The notes beneath the pieces are model-generated. The model ran no database searches. It had not been told where the DNA came from and saw nothing but the letters and a program-made list of their open reading frames with translations. A program made the translations under genes and the position numbers. Below are positions 10,335 to 18,793 of a DNA stretch of 64,000 nt, one piece after another. This stretch comes from Prorocentrum cordatum (lineage: Eukaryota; Sar; Dinophyceae; Prorocentrales; Prorocentraceae): contig CAUYUJ010000687.1 of the NCBI GenBank assembly GCA_963575745.1, positions 10,046 through 74,045 of the forward strand. The letters are read 5' to 3'. The first letter of the stretch is position 1, and each line of letters begins with the position of its first letter.

Positions 10335-11265
10335 TGACACCGCGGATTGCCGCGTGGCTTTCTTAGATGCATGACATGGCAGCCGTCTATCTGTCTCTCT
10401 ACATGTGCGCTACACTTCGCGCTATGATGGGTGGCGAGACTTCCCTGGGAGCGGTGGGGGACGGGACTTACAGAGGAAGGGTTCAGCAGACTGACGAATG
10501 CGCGTGCTTGGGGATGGAGAGCGCTTCGTGGGGGCGGGCGGTAAATGGGGACATTCGAAGGAGGCCAGCAGACGGACAGAACATACCTGGACATCGGCGC
10601 TGCCGAGCGACATCGTCTGAGCATCAGTCAGTAAAAAGTGAATGTATTATCCGGCCAAGCTCGAAGAGGACGTGCTTTATTTGCACGACTACAGGCATGC
10701 AATCCCCTCAGTCTGGATAAGGTGCTTCCCTCCCCTTTGCCAACTGTATCTGGATTGACGTAGAGATCAGCGTCAAAGAGCCTCGGCCCCTGCCGGTCGG
10801 TTCGATACGCGTTCCCGCGCTTGCTGGCACGCGCGGCAGCGTGCATCGAGTTGGTCTCCGGTGCACGGTTGGTGTCGGCCAAGCCTCACTCCTATCTTTT
10901 GCGGCCCGGGCCGCCTTCGTGGCAGCGTGTGCTCCTCTGCGGAAGGCGCGGCCTCACGCCGCGGCTGCGGATGCCTGCGTGGGCCGTGCCCGGCTCGTCC
11001 CTCGGCGCCGCGCTGCCGGCGCGAAGTCGCCCTCGAAGGAGGAGGCGACCCCCGTCGTCGTCGCCGTCCTCTCGCCGGCAACGACCTTCCGGCGGTCGCG
11101 TGGTCCGCCTTGCCGCCGGCGTCAGGCCGCAGGGCCTCGGCCCAGCAGCCGCGGCGCAGCCTGGGCTGCCGCTGGCTGGCCGTGCCCGCGCGCGCACGCC
11201 TGGGCGCCTGGGCCCACGAGGCGGCGCCCTCGAGCGTGGGTCCGCGCCCCTGGGCCGCCCACTGC
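10335..11265. other. No confident gene
   Basis: GC-rich from about 10800 on, with long overlapping open frames on both strands that are Arg/Ala/Pro-rich and show no domain. Nothing supported. Confidence 0.4.
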
Positions 11266-11267
11266 GC

Positions 11268-11269
<2 letters not shown>

Positions 11270-11339
<70 letters not shown>

Positions 11340-11375
11340 CCGACGACGCCGACGACGCCGTCGACGACACCCTAA
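11270..11375. repeat. (GACGCC)n repeat
   Basis: Hexanucleotide GACGCC/GACGAC repeat, reading as Asp-Ala or Arg-Arg depending on frame. Confidence 0.9.
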
Positions 11376-11635
11376 GACGCCTGCGGGCATGTCTTGGCGC
11401 CCGGCTGGGCCCTCGGCTGCCTCGCCGTGCCGCGGCGCGGCGCTCACCGCCACCGCGCCTGCGGCCTGCGTCGCCTCCGTGGGCTGGCCGCCGCAAGGGG
11501 CACGCCTTTGGCCGCCCTGCGCCGTCGCCTTGCTCTGCGCCGCAGCGCGTCCAGGTCAGGCCGGAGCTGCACGGGCACCGCCGCCCCCCAGCACGGTTTC
11601 TGCGGCGGCACGGGGAGCTCCTCGTACAGTGGAGA

Positions 11636-11805
11636 GCCATGCCAAGAAACACCCTGCTTGCCTCCAGGGTGCCCTGGGCTTCTTGGGTTTCGACGGTTTT
11701 GATATGGAAATCATGACGTTCCCACACCGAAAATGGATGGACGTCTTGGGGTCTTAGGTTTGGGTTTATTGTGGAAGGTTTCCTGTGGAGTTGCCTCCAC
11801 TGTAG
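11636..11805 (+). repeat. Dispersed repeat R7, copy 1
   Basis: Matches 50937-51095 over about 150 bp. Both hold AAACACCCTGCTTGCCTCCA, then GGGTGCCCTGGG, GTTCCCACC and TTGTGGAAGGTTTC. The CCCTG...CAGGG piece can form a short hairpin. Confidence 0.8.
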
Positions 11806-11888
11806 GTGCCGGACGGCAGCCCAGCGAGTGGCCAAGTCCCACGACTTCACGTTGGATGGCGGAGGCCTCTGGAACTTGCCGCCTTACG

Positions 11889-11927
11889 TGAGGATCGTCA
11901 TCTCATTGAATGAGATGACGATCCTCA
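11889..11927. repeat. Perfect 19-bp inverted repeat (hairpin)
   Basis: TGAGGATCGTCATCTCATT is followed, after one base, by its exact reverse complement. Confidence 0.9.
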
Positions 11928-12268
11928 AGTGGGGCTCCTTGAGAGAGTTGAAGGCTTTTAGAGAAGAAACCAGCAGGCTGGGCTAGGCCGTCTGTACTGC
12001 AACGGCTGCCGGGTAAGCATCGTCGCAGCGGTTTGCTGGAAGTTGCAGCGTGTCCGCCAGTGGTGTCCTGTTCGTTCCCAATGCGTGCGCCGCAAGCGTT
12101 TGCGAAGCTCTTCGCTTGAGAATCGCCAACTTCTTGCCACAAGGTGGCGGTGTATTTTTCCAAATCCTTGCGATGCCAGCGCGATCTGGGCGAACAGGTG
12201 CGATGCCAACCCTTCCAGCGCAAGACGATCGCATGTGCGCGTGGCGGCCTCTCAGCCTTGTCGTCACC

Positions 12269-12412
12269 GAGCGCGATCCACTGTTCGCAGAGTGCCTGCT
12301 CGCAAACCCACGAGAAACGCATGTCTGCCTCGATACAATGGATCGTAGACCCCTGGGGCGGATACAGGCCATTTGCGAGTAGTTAACTACTCTGCGAGTA
12401 TTGGAACGCGCC
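12269..12412. mobile_element. MITE-like element B, copy 1 (144 bp)
   Basis: Ends are imperfect inverted repeats of nearly 40 bp built around CCACTG.TCGCAGAGT and its complement. Length and ends match the copy at 28287-28430. The right end holds AGTAGTTAACTACT, an extra small palindrome. No coding capacity and no clear target-site duplication. Confidence 0.75.
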
Positions 12413-12541
12413 TGTCTATGCTGGGCCTGCAATCATAGCCCTTGGGGCTGAGCGGGCAGCCCCTGCAACAGCGCGGTGCTCGGCGGTCAAAGCGCGTCAC
12501 CAGCTCCAGCCGAAGGCTTCAGGGTGGAGCGGTCGGCATGG

Positions 12542-12542
12542 T

Positions 12543-12594
<52 letters not shown>
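12542..12594. repeat. (ACG)n microsatellite
   Basis: Trinucleotide ACG/CGA run with one GGC interruption. Confidence 0.95.
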
Positions 12595-12736
12595 TGGGCG
12601 AAGGTTTGTCCTCTGCAGGCCTGTTCTGGTAGAGGTACGGCTGCGTGGCCTTGGCGAGCCGAGGCGTTCCAGGGAGGGCCTCGCCCTCGAGGATCGGAGG
12701 AGCTGCCGGCTCTTCCTCGGCAGACGGCGGCGGCAG

Positions 12737-12803
12737 GTCGGCGGAAGCCGGCGGAAGCAAAACGAGGCCGCTTCCGCCGGCGGAAGCCGGCGGAAGCAAA
12801 AGT
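12737..12803. repeat. Nested palindromic GGCGGAAGC repeat
   Basis: GGCGGAAGCCGGCGGAAGCA occurs twice, and between the copies lies the perfect palindrome GCTTCCGCCGGCGGAAGC. Confidence 0.85.
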
Positions 12804-12814
12804 TGCGCCCCGAG

Positions 12815-13995
12815 AGATGGCAGGAATTTCTGGTTGACGGTGGCCGAAACTGGCCAGTTGAACCTGCGGCCCGCCCGGGAACGGGACGGGAGCGGCGGAA
12901 TAAAACAGACCGATTGCCCCGACATTGGCGCGTAAGCTTCCCGCGTAAGGACGCGCGTAAACGCTTTCGTTTCCAATGTAGCGTGCCGCGCTGACGGCCC
13001 GCGCAAGCCGCGGCGTAGGGTCGCTAACCCCGTGCCCTAGATGATCATACATCCGCCACTCCTTCCCCCCCCGGTGTTGAGTATCTCTGGCCAAGACATT
13101 TTTGGTCGGCGGGGATGGGCGGGGGCGTCGAACTGTATCACCCATCGGGACAAGTACCAATCGTAGCTGTAATCTTCTTGTCATGAGTTGCAGCATTATC
13201 ATTAGCATTAGTTCAATGGTTATTTCTATTATTCCTATGGCTGTAATGATTATTCCTACTGTTCGCACCCCATTAGTATTACAACGCTCGTCTGATACAC
13301 TTCTCACAGTTACAAGGATGGACCACATGCCGTTTTCAAAATGCCGGGAGCAATGTCTGTTATCCTCCCTGGGCCCCGAATTGCCTTATCTTCGGGGTGT
13401 GATTATCCGGGACAGACTGTTGCGTCATCTCGCGTTAGACTTGCTTCATTCCGTCGCTCCAAAGTCATCATCTGAACCCTTGCTGCTTGCACCCGGACAA
13501 CATCCGGACATCACATCTTCATGCGTTGGGGGAGTTTGGCGCTCACGGTCGGTTCATACGCGAGCAACAGCACGACGCGCTGTCGACATGGTTGGCTCGT
13601 CCGAAGCAGTCTTGAACGCAAAGGGCCGTTTCGCGCGAATTCAGCGTTGTCTCGCGCTGCCCCCGGCCCCCAGATGAGGGAATGGATGGAGAGAGAAGGG
13701 AGGAGGATGAAGAGGAGGAGGGAATGATGGCGGATGCCCAGGCCAGAATGATTTCTTCTTTCGGAGGGATTTTGGACGGCCATGGGGTCATGTTCATTTG
13801 CTGACTGCTGTTCGGCTTCGCTCAGCTCTGTCGAACCTAATTGTGTAGATCTGCGTGTTCTTTACACTCTAGCTTGTTCATATAATGATCGACAGGTGAC
13901 AGGTCGAGTTTTGCCTGGACCCAGGCACGATCCTAGAGTACCTATCTTGTGGTTCCTGATGGTTGAGAGATGACGGCGGATGGGCATGAGTAGTT
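12815..13995. other. No confident gene
   Basis: Mixed-composition sequence with a short ATT/TTC-rich patch near 13190-13260. A 191-codon frame at 13102-13677 shows no motif and crosses the low-complexity patch, so I do not call it a gene. Confidence 0.4.
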
Positions 13996-14000
13996 TTCGT

Positions 14001-14124
14001 GGCATCGCTCGGACGTGTGCATGTTTCCTTCGGCGAGGACCATCGAGGAACATCCTTGATCATTTGGCGAAAAAACCACGCACGAAACCGAAAAAAAGAC
14101 AGGGAATGGACGTCCGAGCGATGG
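14001..14124. mobile_element. MITE-like element A, copy 1 (124 bp)
   Basis: Starts GGCATCGCTCGGACGT and ends ACGTCCGAGCGATG, an exact 14-bp terminal inverted repeat. The interior is nearly identical to 62393-62516, which is also 124 bp, including CCTTCGGCGAGGACCATCGA. A third copy with the same ends is at 31773-31915. A structured small RNA gene is the main alternative, because the ends would form a closing stem. Confidence 0.8.
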
Positions 14125-14581
14125 GGAGCTTTGCAAACGGAAGCCTCCATTATGCCTCCCCCACGAACCCTCTCACCTCCACTTGCAGGGGCGATGAGGC
14201 GTGGTGTTCTAGATTTCTGTGCTTCGCAGGTGCCATCCTTGCGAGAGTGTGGCTGTGCACGCTGATGCACTGGGCGGGGGCAGGTGGGAAAGGCGGCAGA
14301 ATGATGACATGGCCTCACGCCCTGCGGATTTCACTTGCCAGAGATCGGTGACTGCGCATACAGACGAGCGGCAAAACGCCCCGCGCCGCTTCGCAGGAGG
14401 AGGCACCCGGCATGCTACCCGCACACCCGCACGACCATTCATGTGCCAGCTTGCTGTCGAGAGCGTCTCGAGCCTCCGCGAGAGGGCGAACCTCTCCGCC
14501 CCGAGAGAGGGGGGGGGGGCATCGAAGTGCTTTTGCAGGACTCGCCCCGGGCGCGCGAGGGCCAACGAATACAGCAGCGGA

Positions 14582-14688
14582 GTCCCTCCTCCTCCTCCTC
14601 CTCCTCCTCCTCCTCCTCCTCCTCCGCTTCCTCCTCCTCCTCCGCTTCCTCCTCCTCCTCGTTCTCCTCCTCCTCCTGTTTTGTGCTG
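14582..14688. repeat. (TCC)n microsatellite
   Basis: TCC run with GCT and GTT interruptions. Confidence 0.95.
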
Positions 14689-14689
14689 C

Positions 14690-15905
14690 ACGGACGCTCG
14701 CGGGATGGCCGTTGGGCCTGCCCCCCCCCCGGGCCTGCACAGTTTGGCCCTCCGTCCAGTGCCGCGGCTCGGAGCTCTCCTCCTCGCTCGGGCCCTCTCT
14801 CCGCCCCGCCCCTCGCTCGTGAGGGCCCCCCCCCCCCCCGCAGAGGCCTCCCCGTGCGAGCCCGTGGGATCCGCCCGGGGCTCCCAGGCGTCCACGCCCG
14901 GAGGCGGCGTGGGCGTGTCGGCCGACTGCCGTCGCGGAGGCTCGTGCTCCTCCTGCGGCAGGCGCGCCGGGGTTGCGGAGGCTCGTGCTCCTCCTGTGGC
15001 AGGCGCGCTGGGGTTGCGGAGAGGCTCGTGCTCCTCCTGCGACCCTAGCAGGGGCTCCAGGAAGTCCGCAGGTGGTCGCGAGGCACTCGCCCAGCCTCTG
15101 AGCGCGGGACACGTCTCGGCCGACGGGTCGACCAACAAACACACGACGCCACCCCACCCACGGCCGTCCGTGGCGCGCTACGGCCCATTGGGCGCCGTAG
15201 CGTATGCCACGCAAAAGCCCACGCCAGATCTCCCGGTGTACGCTAAGCCCTTGTGGGGCCGCAGGTGGGATGGTGTCGACGTATATTCTGGTCCAGCTGT
15301 GGGTGCCCAGAGGCGGCCCAGAGGTTGTTTGGAGCCAGGTGGGCGCGATGGACGGTCCCCTCTGCAGTCAACGCGCTGTTCCTTCGGTCCTTCCGTGGCT
15401 GTTCCTCTAGCCCTCCTCTCGCCCTTTCCGTTCCTTACTTCAGCAGCCTGAAGTTGCCAGCTTCCCGAACAACTTCAGCAACGTGTAAGGTCAGCGACGT
15501 ATCTGTGATTCGCCGATGTGGGCAATCCCGCCGCACTTCAGAACCTATCGTCGGGGCCTTTTTACAGACAAGGGGCCTCGCTCCCTTTCAGCGCGTGGGA
15601 CATTCTAGACGCTTCGCGTAACCCCACCAGCCTTGGGCGTCGTACCCCCTGGGTTGCAGCACCCTTGCACCCGCCGCCCCGGCGCCGGCCGCGGCCCGCG
15701 CGCGCGTCCGGCCAATTAGTTTCGGCCGCAGCCCGACCGTTACTCGCCGCCGCTGGCGCTTCCGCCCGCGGCTGTAAAAATAAAAGAAACCCACCAGCCC
15801 ATCCAGAAGCGATGCCCAGAGGAGTTGCCTTGATCCTGGATGTGGAGGAACATGCAGTGCACCATAGGGCTGGGTGAGACGTCATACCCCAATAAAGGGA
15901 GGATG
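14690..15905. other. No confident gene
   Basis: GC-rich, with C-runs at 14720 and 14828. A tandem GGCTCGTGCTCCTCCTG motif lies around 14938-15040, and a short inverted repeat CGCTACGGC...GCCGTAGCG lies near 15175-15205. No exon could be supported. Confidence 0.4.
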
Positions 15906-15913
15906 GAGCAGAA

Positions 15914-16078
15914 ATCGGAGGAGGAGGAGGAGGAGGATGAGGAGGGGGAGAGGGAGGAGGGAGGAGGGGGGAGGAGGAGAAGGAGGATGGGAAGAGGAGG
16001 AAGGAAGAGGAGGAGGAAGGAAGAGGAGGAGGAGGAAGAGGAGGAGGATGATGATGAGAAGGAGGAGGAGGAGGAGGA
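15914..16078. repeat. GGA-rich array
   Basis: Imperfect GGA/GAA/GAT repeat. Confidence 0.9.
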
Positions 16079-16089
16079 GGGCAAGCAGC

Positions 16090-16370
16090 AGAGGCCTCTT
16101 GGATGCTTGTCGGAGTCTCTTCGGATGTCTCTTGGCAGCTTCTTGTGTGCCTCTTGGGGCGTCGCGGGGGCCTCTTGGCGGTCCCGGGGGCCTCTTGAAG
16201 CGTCCCGGGTGCCTCGAGGGAGTCTCTTGGGGCCTTTGGGGAGCCTCTTGAGAGCCCCTTGGGGGCCCCTTGGAGGCCTCTTGGGGCCTCCTGGGCGCTT
16301 CTTGCGGCCCTCTCGGGGCACTCTTGGGGGAAACTCGGGGGCCATCTTGGGGTCATCTTTGGGTCATCTA
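16090..16370. repeat. Degenerate GGCCTCTTGGGG minisatellite
   Basis: GCCTCTTGG and TCTTGGGG recur roughly every 14-20 bp with strong drift. Similar sequence appears at 24240-24560, and in inverted sense around 31720-32000 and 48890-49060. Confidence 0.65.
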
Positions 16371-16379
16371 GGAGGAGAT

Positions 16380-17040
16380 CGAGCAAAAAAAGGGGGGCGT
16401 AATTTGGACCCCCCCCACCCCCCAGGATGCCAGGATGGGCCAAATCCTAAGATAAGTCAATGATTGTTGCCTTCTCGCCGAGGCCATCTTGGACCCCCAT
16501 TCAGACCCAGGGGGGGGGGGGACCCCTCCCCGAAGGGGGAGGCGGGGTTGAAGAAGAAGAAGCGTCCTAAACCACCCACGCCCTGAAGAGCTGGTGGGAT
16601 TTCAGATAGTGGCGCATCGTTCCCCTTGCACCCCCCCCCCTGGCCCTGGCCACCTCCGAGAACCACCACACCTCGGTCAGTGCATTCCTGTAGATTCAGC
16701 CGCCCTCGCAGACCTGGTGCCTTTCCGACGAGCCTCTCGGCACCTTCTCATTCCCCCGCGCCGACGTTTAGCGGAAAGCACGTTCGAGCTTCTCTTTGGC
16801 AGAGAAACGTTCCGGGACCGTGGGGCTCTTTTCCTGTGAAGGCCGATCGTGTTGTGTACCTGTTGGCTCTGGAGATGCGCCTACTGTGGAGCTGTGGCTG
16901 CTGAAGAGAGGACGACTGAACGTGCTCTGTCTCTTGTCCGCATTCGATATGTTGGAAATCCGCACGAGAGGGAGAGTGCGCGAGGATGGGGGCGCCAGAT
17001 AGAATGCGGAGGAGTGAAGGGACCGGGGCGATGAGGAGGA
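16380..17040. other. No confident gene
   Basis: Contains G/C runs (16410-16525) and a GAAGAAGAAGAA piece at 16550. A frame at 16796-17002 shows no motif. Confidence 0.4.
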
Positions 17041-17230
17041 CTCCTCCTCCTCCTCCTCCTCCGGGTTCTCTTCCTCTCTCGTCCTCCTCCTTATCTTCCT
17101 CCGCCTTACTCATTGTGTTTCTCCTCCCCCTCCTCCTCCTCCTCCTCCTCCTCCTCCTCATCCTCCTCCTCCTCCTCCTCCATCCTCCTCCCCCTGCTCC
17201 TCCTCCTCCTCCTCCTCCCCCTCCTCCTCC
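17041..17230. repeat. (TCC)n array at the 5' border of LINE copy 1
   Basis: TCC-rich sequence ending within a base or two of the spliced-leader sequence at 17232. It has the same orientation as the TCC array beyond the LINE 3' end. Confidence 0.95.
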
Positions 17231-17231
17231 C

Positions 17232-17267
17232 CCGTAGCCATTTTGGCTCAGGCCATTTTGGCTCAAG
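17232..17267 (+). other. Dinoflagellate spliced-leader sequence, full copy plus relict copy
   Basis: CCGTAGCCATTTTGGCTCA followed by GG occupies 17232-17252, the 21-nt DinoSL with A changed to G next to the end. CCATTTTGGCTCAAG follows directly at 17253-17267. The second copy starts exactly after the internal CCGTAG, the AG used as splice acceptor when an mRNA already carrying a leader is trans-spliced again. This is the known signature of dinoflagellate mRNAs reinserted as DNA. It sits 157 bp before the ORF1 start of the LINE and marks the 5' end of that transcript. Confidence 0.92.
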
Positions 17268-17424
17268 GTCCAAAGTTCCCCAGAGGACCAAGTGGATACC
17301 GCTAGTCCGCGGCGGGCAAGATCCTTGTGATCTGGCAGTGTCTTGCAGCTAACCGCGCTCGCGCGGTCGGGTAAACGGAGGCGTTTCCCGTTCCTGGCCG
17401 CCCGAACGCACAGCCCCTCCTCAC

Positions 17425-18789
17425 ATGGGAGTGCCGACCGAGGCGGACAAGCAACGTCTTGCAGATGAGCTGGAGGCGCCCCCCACGTTCCCCTCACAAG
17501 AGCGGGTGGCGGGCTCAGGCATGGGGGGCAAAGGCGGTGCGGGCAGTGCTGCTGGCTCTCGCTCTGCTGGCGGCCGCCCGCGCAGGGCTCCCCGACATTC
17601 ACACGAGGACGAGTCGTCGGAGGGCCGCTCCACGTCTCGCAGCGGGCGTGGGCAGTCGCGGACCGCTGGCACCGTGGACCTGGATGATGACCTGGAGAGC
17701 TGGCGGCGACAGCATGCGCGCGTCGCCAGCGCAGAAGGGGTTCCTCATGACGCCTGGGCGGCCGCGGCTGCTCGCGCGGGCTTGCCCCGTGCTGGCGGAG
17801 AGAGTGCTCCTCGCCAGCACCCAGCGCAGGCCTCTTGCACCGGCCTCGCCAGCGACCTGGGCGCACCCCCGGCTCGGCCTGGAGCATCCGCGGCGGCTTC
17901 GAGTGCGGCTCGCGCTCACGTGGGTGCTCCATCATCGGTGGAGGCCAGCCTGCAAAGCATGGAGGCGCGCCTACAGGCCTCTCTGCAGGCGGCCGTGGCG
18001 TCTGCGAGCTCGAGCATGTCGAAGGCCTTCCAGACGGCGCTCGTCGAGATGGCCCAGCAGAACGACGGCCGCTTCCAGGCGATGGAGGACCGCATCGCTC
18101 CCATTGAGGAGAAGATGGTGCAGGTCGACCAAATGCAGAGAGAGATCCAGAAACTCAAGGAGGAGTTGGTGGTGCTCAACGCGGGCGTCCCTGCGGAGCT
18201 TTCAGGCGGCAGCTGGGACAGGGCGACGGACACCGCGGTCGTCACGGTCTTCGCCAAGACCGCGCTCTCCAAGCCTGCTGTGGAGCAAGCACTGGCCCCG
18301 CTGGTGGCTGAGGCACAGCTCAATGACCACGTGGTGCTGGAGGGCGACGCGGTCTCGCAGCGCTTCCTCCTCCGATGCAAGGGCGCGGCAGCTCTGGCGG
18401 CCCGTCGGGTCAACAAGTTGCTGCAGCTCATGCGCGTGGGGCAGGGCCAATGGCGGGAGATCCGTGCGGCGGCCCCGACGGGCGCGCAAGTCCTCCTCAA
18501 TCTGGGGAAGGATCGGAACCGTCGTCAAGTCAGTCACGAGCTGGCCCTCAAAAGGATCAAGCAAGGGATCGAAGGTCTGCTCCCGCACAAGCTCTTCATG
18601 GAGAAGGACGCGGCGGCGCTGTCGCTGCAATGGACGCAACTGCTGCGGGTGCAGATCGAGTCCCCTTCGGCATGCCCCCAGGTGCTCTGGAACATGGCGT
18701 GCATCAGGAAGTTCAATCTCGACAAGGTCGCGCTGGCGGAGGCGGCGGAGCGTGTGCTGCAACCCGAGGCGCAGGAGTGGTGTCTTTAG
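17425..18789 (+). CDS. LINE ORF1 protein with coiled coil, intact
   Basis: Uninterrupted 454-codon frame, first ATG 157 bp after the spliced leader. Residues ~1-195 are Ser/Ala/Gly/Arg-rich and probably disordered. Residues ~198-252 form a coiled coil (heptads in MEDRIAPIEEKMVQVDQMQR and on through LKEELVVLN). Residues ~265-454 form a globular domain with basic patches (GKDRNRRQ, LALKRIKQ). The order of disordered N-terminus, coiled coil, then nucleic-acid-binding domain is that of LINE ORF1 proteins, which trimerise on the element RNA and act as chaperones. I could not place the C-terminal domain in a family; an RRM-like fold is possible. It ends TAG, followed four bases later by the ORF2 ATG. 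Copy 2 keeps only the last ~100 codons. Confidence 0.85.
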   Translation: MGVPTEADKQRLADELEAPPTFPSQERVAGSGMGGKGGAGSAAGSRSAGGRPRRAPRHSHEDESSEGRSTSRSGRGQSRTAGTVDLDDDLESWRRQHARVASAEGVPHDAWAAAAARAGLPRAGGESAPRQHPAQASCTGLASDLGAPPARPGASAAASSAARAHVGAPSSVEASLQSMEARLQASLQAAVASASSSMSKAFQTALVEMAQQNDGRFQAMEDRIAPIEEKMVQVDQMQREIQKLKEELVVLNAGVPAELSGGSWDRATDTAVVTVFAKTALSKPAVEQALAPLVAEAQLNDHVVLEGDAVSQRFLLRCKGAAALAARRVNKLLQLMRVGQGQWREIRAAAPTGAQVLLNLGKDRNRRQVSHELALKRIKQGIEGLLPHKLFMEKDAAALSLQWTQLLRVQIESPSACPQVLWNMACIRKFNLDKVALAEAAERVLQPEAQEWCL

Positions 18790-18793
18790 CAGG

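Noticed and set aside
10841-11757. Overlapping 290-codon frames on the plus strand and 226-242-codon frames on the minus strand
   Set aside because: GC-rich sequence around a GACGCC repeat is open in nearly all frames; no frame has a motif, so no gene is favoured.
14001-14124. A conserved short peptide (SLGRVHVSFGEDHRG) shared by two loci
   Set aside because: The similarity is at DNA level across a 124-bp element with inverted ends; both strands are equally conserved, so coding is unlikely.
17459-18790. Extension of LINE ORF2 upstream through the ORF1 region in frame 2
   Set aside because: The upstream part is Arg/Ser-rich shadow coding of ORF1; the ATG at 18794 after the ORF1 stop is a better start and is conserved in copy 2.
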